Assembly (NCBI GenBank): GCA_003049485.1 | Contig: PYST01000010.1 | Span: 126,500 to 190,499, forward strand | DNA from: Ophioceras dolichostomum | Taxonomy: Eukaryota; Ascomycota; Sordariomycetes; Magnaporthales; Ophioceraceae | Direction of reading: 5' to 3' | DNA: 64,000 nt | Program-made: the position numbers and the translations under genes | Notes under the pieces: generated by a model | Database searches by the model: none | Told to the model about the DNA's origin: nothing | What the model saw: the letters and a program-made list of their open reading frames with translations, nothing else | Part shown: positions 52,101-63,200 of the stretch, piece after piece | How the letters are laid out: each line of letters starts with the position of its first letter | Numbering within the stretch: the first letter of the stretch is position 1

Positions 52101-53954
52101 CATCACCACCTCCTCCTATCCTTCGTTCATGCCGGCGTATTCCTGCCAACGGCGGTGGGGGAAAGGCGGATGAGGATCGACTTTTTCATATCAATCTCAA
52201 GAGATATTGGAAAACACAATCTCACCGCATACATTCACTACTAAATACACCCGTGAGCGGATACTCCCAGCTGTCACGGCGCAGGAACAACACGCACCCC
52301 TACTGCGAACTTATCCCGACCTATCCTCACATACATTCACAGATGCCCACACTCTCAGACTCTCACTAGCAGCTGGTACCGCATGTAATCAACACACCAC
52401 TCATATTCACAGTCACGCCCACACCCATCTCCACGACACGCCATGAACAGGGCTCGTCCCGGCGTTCGGTGACTGGACGCCGTCAGCACCACTCCGAAAC
52501 GGGATGCGGGTGGGTGACAGCAGCGGGCTGGCAGCGGCCGCTGCACCCGTCAGCAGAAACACGCCCCCCGCCCGTCGCTGACCACCTCCTGTACTGCTAC
52601 CCAATACCCATCCATCCGTCTCATCGCATCATCCACTTCTGCCCTGTAAGGACACATACACCCACCCACCAAGAACTCGACCTACATGTATCCTCTCCAT
52701 CCAATGTAGGGGTAGGTAAGAGTGGAAGGAAGAACAGATGAGAGAGGGGGAGAGAAAGAGGCCGAAGAGAGTTTGAGTGGCTCGGGAACGACGAAACGCA
52801 ACACATCGTACACACATCGTACTACCTGTATCACCACCCACACCGCATGTGGTTCCCCTTAAAGGACTAGCCAGCGAGCCTTCCTGCCTGACTGCTCTGC
52901 CCTGCCTCACTCTCGCAACCTTTCAGGATCTGGAGGAAGAAACGCACAGCGGTGCTGAGCGCGGATATAAACAGCAGTTTCTGCATGCAGTACACGAGAA
53001 TATGAGAGAAAGAGAGAGAGAGACAGAGAGAACAAAATGCCGAAGAACCCCGAAATACTGAGGGACTTTTGTATCATAGAACCTCGGCAGAAGCAACGAG
53101 AGATGAGGTACTAGCTAGTAGATGAGTGCCTATCTGCACACCGATATGATCATATGTCGATTATTTTATGAGCTGGGATAGGACATTTACCCTCCCTCCC
53201 TCACCATGCTGCTGCCATCATGTAGTAGTGTAGCATGTAAGGTACCTACCTACCTACGAGATAATGCCCTCCTAGTGCCGATTCAAGGGACCGAGGGTAA
53301 TTACAAACCTACTGACTACAATACATACGTGCGTTCCAAATCTTTCCATCTACTAATCTATCTTTTTTTTTTGCCGCTTCTCGCTGCCGTTCCGCGATGG
53401 ATCAAGCAAAGCGAGCGGGCGAATCAGGAGAAGGCGCTGGTCAACCGGGGGCTTGGGGGCGTGTACATACATCACTCAGTCCGAAGTTAGATTTTCCTTT
53501 CGTCCCGCCCATCCGCTCATTGGCAGGAGCTTACTCCTGCAGCTTCAAGGGATGGATGCCTCTGTATTGATGGAGAAGGGAGGGAGGGAGGCACTCCACA
53601 CGTAGGGCTGGGTGCAACTAACACCATCGAGGCATCTCTTTGACTCTAAATAGATGTCTTACTAGCACGAAACGGTGGTAGTTTCTACGCTACCGCTGGA
53701 GTGTAGTCCAGCCGCAAATCAACCCTGCCTGCCTCTCTCCCCGTCCGATTGAGGGCGGGTGTCGGTACCAATAGGTAGGTATCCTAGTCTAAACGACGAA
53801 ACCGGTGAGTTCTTGGCCGTCTACCTACCTGCCTAGGCAGTAGTACTTTGGTTTATTTCCGACAGGGTCCTTAACCTCCTGGCTGCAACGGATTGCCACC
53901 TGCCAAGTAGTAGGGTGTGTGCCTACGAGATCACTGGGATGCCACTAAACACAG

Positions 53955-54015
53955 TACCTAGATAGGTACCCAGCTACCTAGTAGTTGTAGGTTAGGTACC
54001 TAGCTGTAGGTAGGT
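53955..54015. repeat. Cluster of TAGGTA/ACCTAC words
   Basis: Seven or more GTACCTAG-, TAGGTA- or GCTACC-type words in about 60 bp, many palindromic. One of many such clusters in the window (others at 39187-39212 and 39420-39470). Confidence 0.8.
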
Positions 54016-54489
54016 ATTGAGGCAGGCTTCGTCAAATACTACTCTTTTGTGCTATGAGTTTTAGGAATGGAGGTCCTGTTACAGGTACTGGTAGTTATTA
54101 GTCAGTGAGGAGGCTCATCCGCATGTACGTCGCCTGAACCACCCATTCCAAGCGCGCGCAACGCTTTAGACAACGTAAGGCTGTCTGTCTCTGGCCTACC
54201 CTACACTGTTTGCCTACCTAGTACTACCATTCCGGAAGCACACCGATACTACTAGACTTGCTAAGAAATCAAATGCATAATCGATGTATGTGGCCAGAAG
54301 GCCCACCAGCAAGCCCAGTCTCTCTCGTCTCATGCGCCAACTAGACCATTTGTCCCTTCTTATGGGCCGAGACGCTGGGAAAGTATCCGTCCTAGTCTGA
54401 CATCTGGGCTGGTAAACATCTCTGGTATTCTGCTAATGTACCGGTGGACCTAATCCAAGTGCTTTAGAACGCTTCGGTCTCATCGCCTT

Positions 54490-55050
54490 ATTCCTACCTA
54501 CTACGTTATCGCGTCGAAAACATAAGTAAAGAGCTTCATCTCCAGTGATACTATCCACGTATGGGCTGCCGCCTCCTTTGCTAGACGGTCGTTCACCGAG
54601 CGGTGAAGCTCCTTGTGATCCCAGAGCTGATAATTCACCGGGCTCGATGTACTATCTCTCCGTGCGTGTCTTATATCTGAGTGGCGGGCGGTGGTGTTGA
54701 AGGGGAACTTATCGGGGAGGCTCCCCTCATCTCCGTGTGTCTCCTAGCCAATACTTGACTTCCTTTTTTTTATAAATTTGATTTCCTGCTGGCAATGCAA
54801 AGACATCATGTACGGGCTCGGCTGCTCCTCGCTTCTTTCTCTCAGTCTCTAGCCCTATTTCGCGTTCTTGACCGCTCGGGGCGAGAGCCTCCTTTGCCGT
54901 GAAGGATTCCGTTCTGGAAAAGCCCTTTGCTGCCGCCCGCACGTCTCCCATCCCACTCCTCAGTCACTCCTGGGATATCCTTCAACGTTGGTTTTCTGAT
55001 CTTTCCGCCAAAGTTGCAACCATTTCTTTTTGGTCCTTAGTCCACTTCAG
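54490..55050 (-). pseudogene. Possible decayed coding sequence, family unknown
   Basis: On the - strand several neighbouring pieces read like protein but are broken by stops and frame changes: LKWTKDQKEMVATLAERSEN near 55050-54980, a 74-codon piece at 54951-54727 (charged, starts GMGDVRAAAKGFSRTESF), and LWDHKELHRSVNDRLAKEAA near 54620-54560. No terminal repeats or target-site duplications were found around them. A relic of a transposon or of a host gene are both possible. This is a weak call by eye. Confidence 0.18.
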
Positions 55051-55399
55051 CCAGGTATTACAAAGCGGTAATTACTACTCCGCAAAAAGATTCAATGAGC
55101 GCACTGTCACTGGTGGCTGGGCAGATAACCAATCCAGCGTTCCAGCGATGGACGGAAACAACGAGGTAACCAAGGAAGGCTGGTCGAGGAATTCCGTTTG
55201 ATAAAACTACTAGTGGGGTATGCTATGCCTGACTGCCTTGAGACGTCCCTGAAGCCCTCAACATCAAACTCCGCTAGCACTTGTTTTCCTTTGTCCCGTT
55301 CGCGAGTCGGTAGACCATCTCATTTCATATTACGGGAAACAATACCAGTCACACTTCATGGGAGCCTGGTCGTGAACGAGGAGCCGAGACAAACCCTCC

Positions 55400-55431
55400 C
55401 TACCTCCCTATCTATCTATCTAGGGAGGTAG
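55400..55431. repeat. Perfect 11-bp inverted repeat with 10-nt loop
   Basis: CTACCTCCCTA (55400-55410) and TAGGGAGGTAG (55421-55431) are exact reverse complements around the loop TCTATCTATC. It lies about 270 bp beyond the stop of the F-box gene. Confidence 0.9.
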
Positions 55432-55700
55432 ATAGGCACGTAATGAGGTCTACCATCTCGGAGACGGGGAGGAAGGCGAAAGAGTGACCAAACTACCAAG
55501 CTGGATTGCGTCAGATGCCCCCCTCCGCCTCCTGACCCTAATCTTCCAACCCTATGTAGGGCCATCCGCTCAATATCTCTAGGCTAGATGGGTCCATTGC
55601 TTTCTCATTTTCTTCTCTCAAGTCTCGCCCTTAGTCGGGCTTAAACTATAGTAACTAGCAAGACGAAGAGAGTCTCAGCTAGGCAGGCAGGCAGGAAGGC

Positions 55701-58156
55701 TCAGTATCCCGCCGCCGCCGACCCACTCCAGCCAATCTGCTGCTGTTGTTGTAATTGCTGCTCTTCTCGCTCCTGCTGCTGCCTCTGAGCCTCAGAAGAG
55801 AGGTGCTGTAGGAAGAGGTCCTGGTCTGATATCGCTCGCCAATGGGTCTGTGTATTGCAAGCATTGTCAGCCATACGCAAGCCATTACGTGACACGTATT
55901 CACTCGGGAGAGAGGGAGAGCCGAGCTCGGATGATAGCGGTGACGGATGGATATGAAGATACTCACAGGAAGAAGCCAAGGCGCCGCCTGCCTCCTCTCC
56001 ACCTCGCTCGCCACCTCGCGGACCTGGTACGGATCGCCGCCGCCTTCTGCCCCACCACTGCCACTGCCACCTACGCCTACAACTACCTCCTCCTCATGCC
56101 CACTACTACCCCTCTCCTCCATCACAAAACACCTCTCGGCAAACAACCCCCTCTCGTTCAGCCTCTTCCACGCAGGGCTCAGCCTCCTCACCATGGCCCT
56201 CCTCCACCCGCCCACGTTGATGGTGATGCTCTTCCAGGCTGGCGCGACGGCCTTCTCGCTTGTCTCTCTCTCCCCGGAGAGCTCCGCCGAGGCCGAGGCG
56301 GCCACCGCGGCGGCGGCCTTCTCCCTCACCAGGAGCCGTAGCATGTCCAGCGCGGCGTCCCGGTCGAGGTCGCGGTCGACCTCCCTTGAGACCTCCCTGG
56401 GGACTCCGATTCTAGAGACTCCGGTGGTGGTGGCCGTCGGCTCGGCATAGGAATCGGCATCGGCGCCGTAACCCTCCAAGTCAACATCGTCAAGATCATC
56501 AAGATCATCAAGGTTCGCAGTAGGCCTCACGACAGTCTGCACATGCAGCGTCAGCGTCCTAAGCCTCGGGAACCTGCACAGCACCCTCAGGAACCCGTCG
56601 GCCGGGTCATTGTCGTCGTCGTCGTCGTCGTTTGTGTCCTCGGAGGAAGAGACGCCGCCAATGTCCATGTCCAGCTCGAGCGTGTGCAGGCGGCTCATCC
56701 CCCTGGCGAGCATCGACAGGTGGCCGACCCACATGGTCGGGCAGGGCTTGTTCTCGTCGCCGAACCCGACGAAGTCGCGGAGCGACAGGGTCTCGAGCGT
56801 GGCGGCGTGGCGGAGGAGGCAGTCTGGCGCGAAGAAGCGCGAGTCGACCGTCAGACGCAGGTTGCGGAGGGCGCGGATGCGGTGGCGGACGAGGTGCTCG
56901 AGGAGGGCGGATAGGTCGGGGCGGGAGGCGGAGTCGGAGCCGAAGTCTCGCGCGGAGAGGGTTTGGAGACCAGCTAATAACGGGAGGTGGTTTGCTTGGT
57001 TTGGGTTTGGTTGTTGTTGGATGATGGAGGAGAGAGCGCGGAGCACCGGCATGTCGATCAGCTCGAGGTGCCGGATGCGGCTGAAGTCCCAGTGCTGCCG
57101 GACCTCGTCGGCCGAGTGCGTCCAGTCGTAGCACTCGAGCCTGAGTTCGCGGAGGGGCGGGAGGCGGTCATCGGGCTGGAAGTTGAGGCTGGTGCCCCGG
57201 CCCTTGTCCTGGTAGTGGAGGACCTCTAGGGTTCGTCGGGAGCGCAGGAGGATCTTCTTCAGGCCGTCGAGGCCCGTCATCAGAGGCGGGATCGGCGCGG
57301 CCATCTTGAGGGATACGAGCTGCGAGGTGGGGATGGCTGCTAGATAGGAGTCTTGGTGCTTCTCCACTTGCCGAGGTGCGACGTTCTCGATGTACACCCG
57401 TGTTTCTGAGCGGGGACGGCCGTGGCGGTCGAGGAGGGCTGTAGAGATGGGGCATATGCATGCTCTCGATCGTGGCGGCGAAGGTGATGGTGATGGATAG
57501 GGTGATGGCCTCGATAACGAAGAGAATCGTGAGGAGGAGGCCCCTGGCTGAGCATATCGCCATCTGTAGACGTGTATATTTGTTAGCTCTAAGGTTCTCC
57601 AGATCCCTGAGCACAGACTTGTGATTGCCCTGGGTTGTAGTGAAGAGGAGCACACCACACATACGTAAAAGAGTCGAGCCTCAGTATGCCTCTGGTAAAC
57701 TCTGCGATGGCTCTGTGGTTCTCAACGCAGTTGTCATGCCCCTCGACTGCGCAGACAAGATGGTTCGTGTACAGCGCCATGTTGGCAAAGGCGGCTGAGT
57801 TGTAGGGCGTGAACGCCCTGTAACGGAGGAGATCTCCATCCAAAACAAGCCTCCGGTACTCGATGGGGGTGGCAAGCTCGTTGAACCGACGGCATGCCAA
57901 CCGCACCGATATGATCTCCTTGAGACTGAGCTCACGAACCTGGATGTACGAAACGCTGTCAGCATCACCGGCACCACCATCAACAACAACAACAACACCA
58001 TCCCTCCCCGAGTGCTCATTCTAGGCCAGAAGCTCGGTAGATTCCGCAACGTACATAGTCGAATATGATAGCAAGTACTTCGGGGGCGAGATGGTTGAGG
58101 AAGATATGCTGCAGGTGGTGCTGATGGCGCCTGGGACGGCAGGAGGGAGCAGCCAT
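55701..58156 (-). CDS. F-box protein with leucine-rich-like body, about 706 aa, four exons
   Basis: Probable SCF ubiquitin-ligase substrate adaptor; the F-box would bind Skp1. Exons on the - strand: 58156-58055, 57939-57665, 57563-55967, 55847-55701. Introns are 115, 101 and 119 bp with donors GTACGT, GTATGT, GTGAGT, branch-like CTGAC or CTAAC and CAG acceptors; the frame stays open across all joins. The F-box spans residues about 18-60 (NHLAPEVLAIIFDY, then VRELSLKEIISVRLACRRFN), crossing intron 1. The body (about 127-640) is rich in regularly spaced Leu (LRELRLECYDW, RHLELIDMPVLRALSSI) and ends with ITINVGGWRRAMVRRL near residue 571, blocks I recall from fungal F-box proteins. Odd points: acidic tracts near residues 435-447 and 475-500, and a Gln-rich last exon (QRQQQEREEQQLQQQQQ). 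The ATG at 58156 was chosen because it has A at -3 and G at +4; the in-frame ATG at 58324 has poor context and would add 56 Ala/Pro/Arg-rich residues. The substrate is unknown. Confidence 0.85.
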
Positions 58157-58640
58157 CGTGTCGCGGCAACCCCCAGCAGCAGTCACCGCCGCCGATGTAG
58201 CGGCAACCGCCGGCAGTAGTCGTCGCCGCCGGCAAGGTGCGATGCGCCGAGGATGAAGAGGGGAAGGAGGAGAAGGAGGAGGAGGAGCAGCAGCAGTCGC
58301 CGTTGGCCAGCGCAACCCCAACATGTGAGCTGTAGTCCATCAAGGGCTTGATCGAGGCATGGAAGGAAGGAGCCGGTGAGGAAGTAACCCTTTAAGAAAG
58401 ACGAGATTAGATCGTCTTAGTTGTCGTTGGCTGGTCTCGTGAGCTGAGCCGTTATTGGGTTGGTAGGAACGCTCAATATTTCGAGAGTACCTGCACCTTA
58501 ATCCTCAAACGTCCGAGCAGGACAAACAAGATGACCAAGCAGCAACAAAGAAAGATATGAAGAATAGATGCCGGGAAAGATGAGGACACTCTGTCTGTGC
58601 CTTCCCCTCCTGTGTCTTTCTTTATTCCCACTTGTTTATC
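58157..58640 (-). promoter_or_regulatory. Upstream leader of the F-box gene with upstream ATGs
   Basis: On the - strand, 58640 to 58361 has no ATG. Three ATGs then precede the chosen start: 58360 opens a six-codon uORF whose TGA (58342-58340) overlaps a second ATG at 58340 in a TGATG arrangement; the second opens a frame not used by the F-box protein; 58324 is in frame. All three have a pyrimidine at -3. Either transcription starts below them, or they modulate translation by leaky scanning and reinitiation. Part of this stretch (about 58245-58300) is a CTC/CTT-rich tract on the sense strand, as in many fungal promoters. Confidence 0.35.
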
Positions 58641-59666
58641 TGCATGACATAGCGTCAGTGCAAAAAGGGAAGAATGCGAGAGGGTCAAGTCACACCACTC
58701 GAGATGCGAGAGGGTGAAGTGACGCCGCTCGAGGCCCAGCTTGGCTGTTGCAAGGGAGAAGGAGGAACAACACACGTGTCCATGCATCAGCCCCTCGCTG
58801 GTTTTGCTCTCAATAAAACGCCGAAAAAAGACTCGAAAAAATGGGGCGATGGGCAGCCAGTCGCAGCAAGTCGGGCCGGCACGGAGGCGGCGAGGTCGCT
58901 GCTGCAGCAAGACGGTAAGAAGAAACCTTGCTTGCAACTTGCTTGCGGTCCTCTCTTGATGAGGGGGCCGTCTCTCCTTGGACCGGCAGATACCATCAAG
59001 ATGCGTCCTCCTTCAGAATCTCCAGGTCGGAGATGTGTGTCCTTTGCCTGGAGTCCCTTACATCTGCTTCGGCTTCGGGTGCAAGGAGAACGAAAGACGG
59101 GTCGGATAGTCGGACAGCAAGAAAAGAATGGCGGTGTTGATGGGGCTCGAGCTAGGTAGAGTGGTGGTGGTGTACGGCTCGAGGTCGACGAGTGAGAGAG
59201 AGTCGAGATGAGGGGGGGAAGAGGAGGCTGAAGCCGGGAAAAGAAGAAGGGGGGCCGGCACGTTTTGCACCCGGGTCCTGCGACGACCAAAGACAAGTGA
59301 ATGCGACTGCTAGGGAAAGGATAAAAAAAGAGAGCAGAGGCACGGAAACGCAGAGTTCAGATGGGACGAAGTCGAGACGTTGACAGTTCTCTTGTGTGTC
59401 TTAGCCCTCTCTTCTTTTGGGGGGCTCTTGGCCCCTTCGGCCTTGATCTAGGGCTTCGTGTAACTGACCGGATTGGGGAAGGCAGGGCGGGTAGGGCAGA
59501 TACATGAGCGCGTGTTTGCTCGGGATCGATCGAAGAGGGTAAGTAAAGAGAGTTATCATTTTACCTACCTACCTACTTGCCTATGTTCAGTATTGCTTGC
59601 TTGCTACTCTTACAGAGGAGAGGTGGATGCTCCGTGGTAGGCATAGGGCATGGAACCGCTCTGGAA
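58641..59666. other. Intergenic DNA upstream of the F-box gene
   Basis: Two near-identical units around 58674-58735 read GAGATGCGAGAGGGT and GAGATGCGAGAGGGT again, about 27 bp apart. The frames here (58473-58937 -, 58674-59159 +, 58787-59296 -) overlap one another and have no known domain. ACCTACCTACCTAC lies near 59561. Confidence 0.4.
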
Positions 59667-60290
59667 TCAAACGCCAAGCAGACCAGGGAACGGGAGAGCT
59701 TCCCTTAGTCGGATCCCATCTGAAGCAGGCGCCTGACTGGGGTTACCAGTTGAAGGAACATCCCTGTTGACGGCAGGCAGAAACAATCCTGAATTCCAAG
59801 GACTCCAAGGATTCCAAGAGATTGATGGATATCTTTGTGCCGGGTCTGGCGGTTGCGCTGTTTCTGGCAGTGCCTTTCTTTCGTCCCTTGTGTCTGTGTC
59901 AAAATCCCGTTCCACGTACTGTCCGAGTTCGGTCCACGTACGGGGTCGTTGTCTGTCTGAGCTGTTTGCTGATGACTTGGGCTTGCCCCCAGCTCGCAGC
60001 ATGTACGATGCGGTTTCGCAAGTTTCGCCCAAAACGGAAAAGAACGAATGAAGTCGGGAGTGTATGGAGCCCTGGATGGAGCCTAGGGGTGGACCTGGTC
60101 GACCCAGCCATGTGGAAGGGTGGACCTTGTCCAGGTCGCTAGTTGCCGCGATCCACCCTTTCTGTGCGATTGCCCTTTGTACATCCTGCAGTGTACCTCG
60201 TCGAAGCCGTTCGAGAAGGTGGAAAACATCATTGAAAGACTTTGGGCGGATTCGAAATTTCTCGAACAGCCATTCGGAAAAGCGACTCAA
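59667..60290 (-). CDS. Unplaced 207-codon open frame, possibly an internal or terminal exon
   Basis: Not recognised. The frame begins at a TTG, and the nearest ATG (60285 region, other strand frame) is out of frame, so it can be coding only if an upstream exon is spliced in. The first part reads like folded protein (SRFSEWLFEKFRIRPKSF, then FHLLERLRRGTLQDVQRAIA); the rest is Pro/Ser-rich and disordered, ending at 59667. An overlapping 168-codon frame in another register (60229-60735, -) also lacks support. It lies about 1.5 kb upstream of the F-box gene on the same strand. No domain, signal or membrane segment is visible. Confidence 0.2.
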   Translation of the reverse strand: MSRFSEWLFEKFRIRPKSFNDVFHLLERLRRGTLQDVQRAIAQKGWIAATSDLDKVHPSTWLGRPGPPLGSIQGSIHSRLHSFFSVLGETCETASYMLRAGGKPKSSANSSDRQRPRTWTELGQYVERDFDTDTRDERKALPETAQPPDPAQRYPSISWNPWSPWNSGLFLPAVNRDVPSTGNPSQAPASDGIRLREALPFPGLLGV

Positions 60291-63200
60291 ACATAATTTG
60301 GAGAATGTTGAGAGAAGAAGAAAAGCACAAGAGAGGATTCTGGGGAGGGAGGAGGGCGCTCTGGAAAGTGGTAAAGTGACAGAATGACGAAAACCAAAGA
60401 CGCTTTCTTACAAGGTAATCGCCATATCGGGCGATCTGCTGGCTGCCCCAGCCAATCGCGGAGCTCAGATTTGGGGGCTCTGCTCCAGCCCACAGGCCTG
60501 GGGCGAGGACGTGAGGACTTGGACCGGATTTTGATGTTGCCGACCTCGATGGACCCGACGGTTGGCTGCAACGGTTGGCTGCAACTCCCTCACCATACTC
60601 AAAAACCCCGTATCCGTGCCTTTCGTCGGAGGGGTTTGTGATGTTATCCTTTGCCAGCGATAGGCCATTCATTCTTACAACGTGCGGGAAACAGACACGT
60701 ATCTCTCGGAATGAAGCGGACCGTCTGAGGTACAATTACTTAGGCGGGGATGAAGGAAAGAGGGGAAGATAACGCGACCTTGTCATTTCCGGCCATTATC
60801 CCATGATCTTAAAGGGATTTGAGATTCTCCGATGTCAGTTCAACCCCATACTGCCGCACCTAAACGCCGTGGCGCCCAAAAGGGCATAACATTGTGTGGG
60901 CGAGCGAGCAAGCACTGAATCTGCGGTGCACAGATCTAAGGCGCTCACGGCTCTGGCAAAAGCACTGGTTATCCAATCGCGAGTTGGCTTTGGCGTTTAC
61001 ACATTGACTACTAGGTCACATGGCTTGACTATTGCCCACGATCTGCGCACCAGGTATGCAAGCAAATGAGCCTAGGCCCGGACAGACTTACCATGAACGG
61101 AAACATCGACGAGGGAGGGACGCGCTGTTTATCACAACGTTCTCAACCTCTACAAGCTACAGCAGCGAGATGCTAGTCGATATAGCCGAGGTAGCCCCTC
61201 GTCTGCCCTTTCCAAATGTCCTCGGGCGTGGCCGGACTGCAAACTAGCAAATGTCGAGTCTCAACAAAGGCAGGAGGAGGAAACTGGAGCCGGAATGGGG
61301 AGAGCGCAAGCGACCGCCTAGGATGATGTGGGCTACTATTTTAAAAACAAACTCAAGAACCCCATGCAGGTTCGCAGGATTTTCCATCGAAAAGACGAGC
61401 GTTGGAAAGTGAAAATGATAAATAAAATATGACAAAATCATCAGACCGACATTGTGGTGCCTGCCTTGATGTTCTGAATTCATCCCAGAGATGCGAGTGG
61501 TCCAGGAGAAATTGCAGGGGGAAGTGATGGGAGTACATAAGCGAGGTACAGTGCAGAGAGATCACACCCTACTGCAATCCATCCAGAAGCAAACGCCGCT
61601 TTCAACCAGTCAGCTAGTCGCGGAAGCCTGTTTAACGAGTTCCGCTGCAATTAGTGGTATCTACATACATGCTGCGTTCAACTGACAGCACTCTTCCACG
61701 GTCTGCTGCAAGTGCACTACTGCAAAGGTCCATGATGCGTGGGTGTCTTTGGGGTCATGATTGGCACTGTGGAGCCTTACAGGAACAACGTTGCGGGCAT
61801 GAGTCGTCCACCACAAGACGTAATGTGATGATTAACGGCGAAAGAGACCGCGGGTTATCTTTCCCCTCTACTGATCACATCGAAGAAGACGATGAAAGAC
61901 GACGAGAGAGGAGAACAATGGAACAGAAAGGCACATTTCCAGACCCAGCAGAGCACCGAGACGGAACCAGCGCTCCAGGATTGGGCGGACCCTCAAGCTC
62001 AGCCCGCACTGGAGCTCTCTTCCCCCTTCCCCTTACGCGGGATAAACCGCATGGCATGGAAACAAGGAGGTTCTTCACCATCCACTTCTTCCTTTTTCGG
62101 TGTGGAGCGTCTGGTGTGGCCCATCAACGCAAACCCCTCCCGTTTTTGTACAAAGCCGCACGTAGCGTCGTAGCCCAGCAAGACAGCAAATCATTTCTTG
62201 ATGAGGGGCCGAAGTGGGGGAAGGAAGATTTCCATCTCATCCTTTCCCATCCTGCCAGTGAGGGATATCGTTCTTGTACTACCTCCAGCTCTCTACAATT
62301 CGTCGCCGCCGGACATAACCTTAGGCCTTCTCCCAACGACTAGGTTAGGCTAGGCCAGGCTAGGCCGGTCGGTCTCGTGGTCGGTGTCTTATACCCCTTT
62401 TAGATGAGCTTGCGAAACTGCCCTTTGCAGGATGCAGCTGCATTGCATGATACATACCTGCATAGGTAGGCGAGCTGTCAAGTCAACAACAGATGTGATG
62501 TGATAGCCAACATTTTGAGCAACACAACACACATTCTTCTGATGGGAGGAGGAGGTGGTGGAGAAGGAGGAGAACAGGGGCTTCGTTCAAAATACCATCA
62601 TCGCATGTCTCCGTTCGCAAGGTAGTGTCATCTCGTCGTAGAGTTTGACGAATCGAACCACGCGGCCTTGCCCGTAGTGAGACAACGACCCGAATACTAC
62701 TGACATACTCGTTGTTCAGCCCGCCCCTGCTCCATAACGTCGTCATCACGAGCGCAAGTGACGGCTTGACACCTATATTGACCTGCCTTGCGAGCCCCTG
62801 ACTTGTATGTTGATGAGCGAGCGAGGCTGCCGCCTCCTGCACAGGTCCTCACACACATCCACTTGCCTATCACCTGCTCACCGAGTTCACACCCACCTAC
62901 TTACCAAGGAAAGACTGACATCGCAGGACCACACGCACACGCATACACACAGACACACACAGACACACACAGTTGATTGGGCGAGGTACGCTCCTCAAGG
63001 CCCTCCGGAAAAAAGTCGAGGGGAGTACCAACTTTCATAAAGTATTAACGAGAACAAGCCCCATCCGCAACGGTAAAGCGACAGGGCTTGTTGACGAAGA
63101 CGAATGTGACCATCACGGATAACTGCAGCAAGCGACGTGACCGGACAAATCGGAACGCAACGCCTAGGGACAACACAGGACATAGGATACATCCATGCCC

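Larger units (their letters stand above)
48807..54489. other. Intergenic DNA between convergent genes, second part
   Basis: It holds TCAC repeats (49155-49174), TAGGTA words (49330, 49790, 53240, 53770-54015) and a 12-14 bp direct repeat near 52077-52104. 50050-51350 and 53480-54490 are less repetitive, but no exon pair or domain was found in either strand. Confidence 0.5.

Noticed and set aside
55679..57658. Single-exon 659-codon version of the F-box gene
   Set aside because: It starts inside intron 2 and reads through intron 3; consensus splice signals and family blocks support four exons.
57681..58343. 220-codon frame at the 5' end of the F-box locus
   Set aside because: Runs through intron 1 and is out of frame with the F-box; its real ATG is 58340. 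Treated only as a possible upstream frame.
61654..62343. 229-codon + strand frame near the window end
   Set aside because: Nominal start is GTG (first ATG at 61669), composition is irregular and no domain or intron support is visible.
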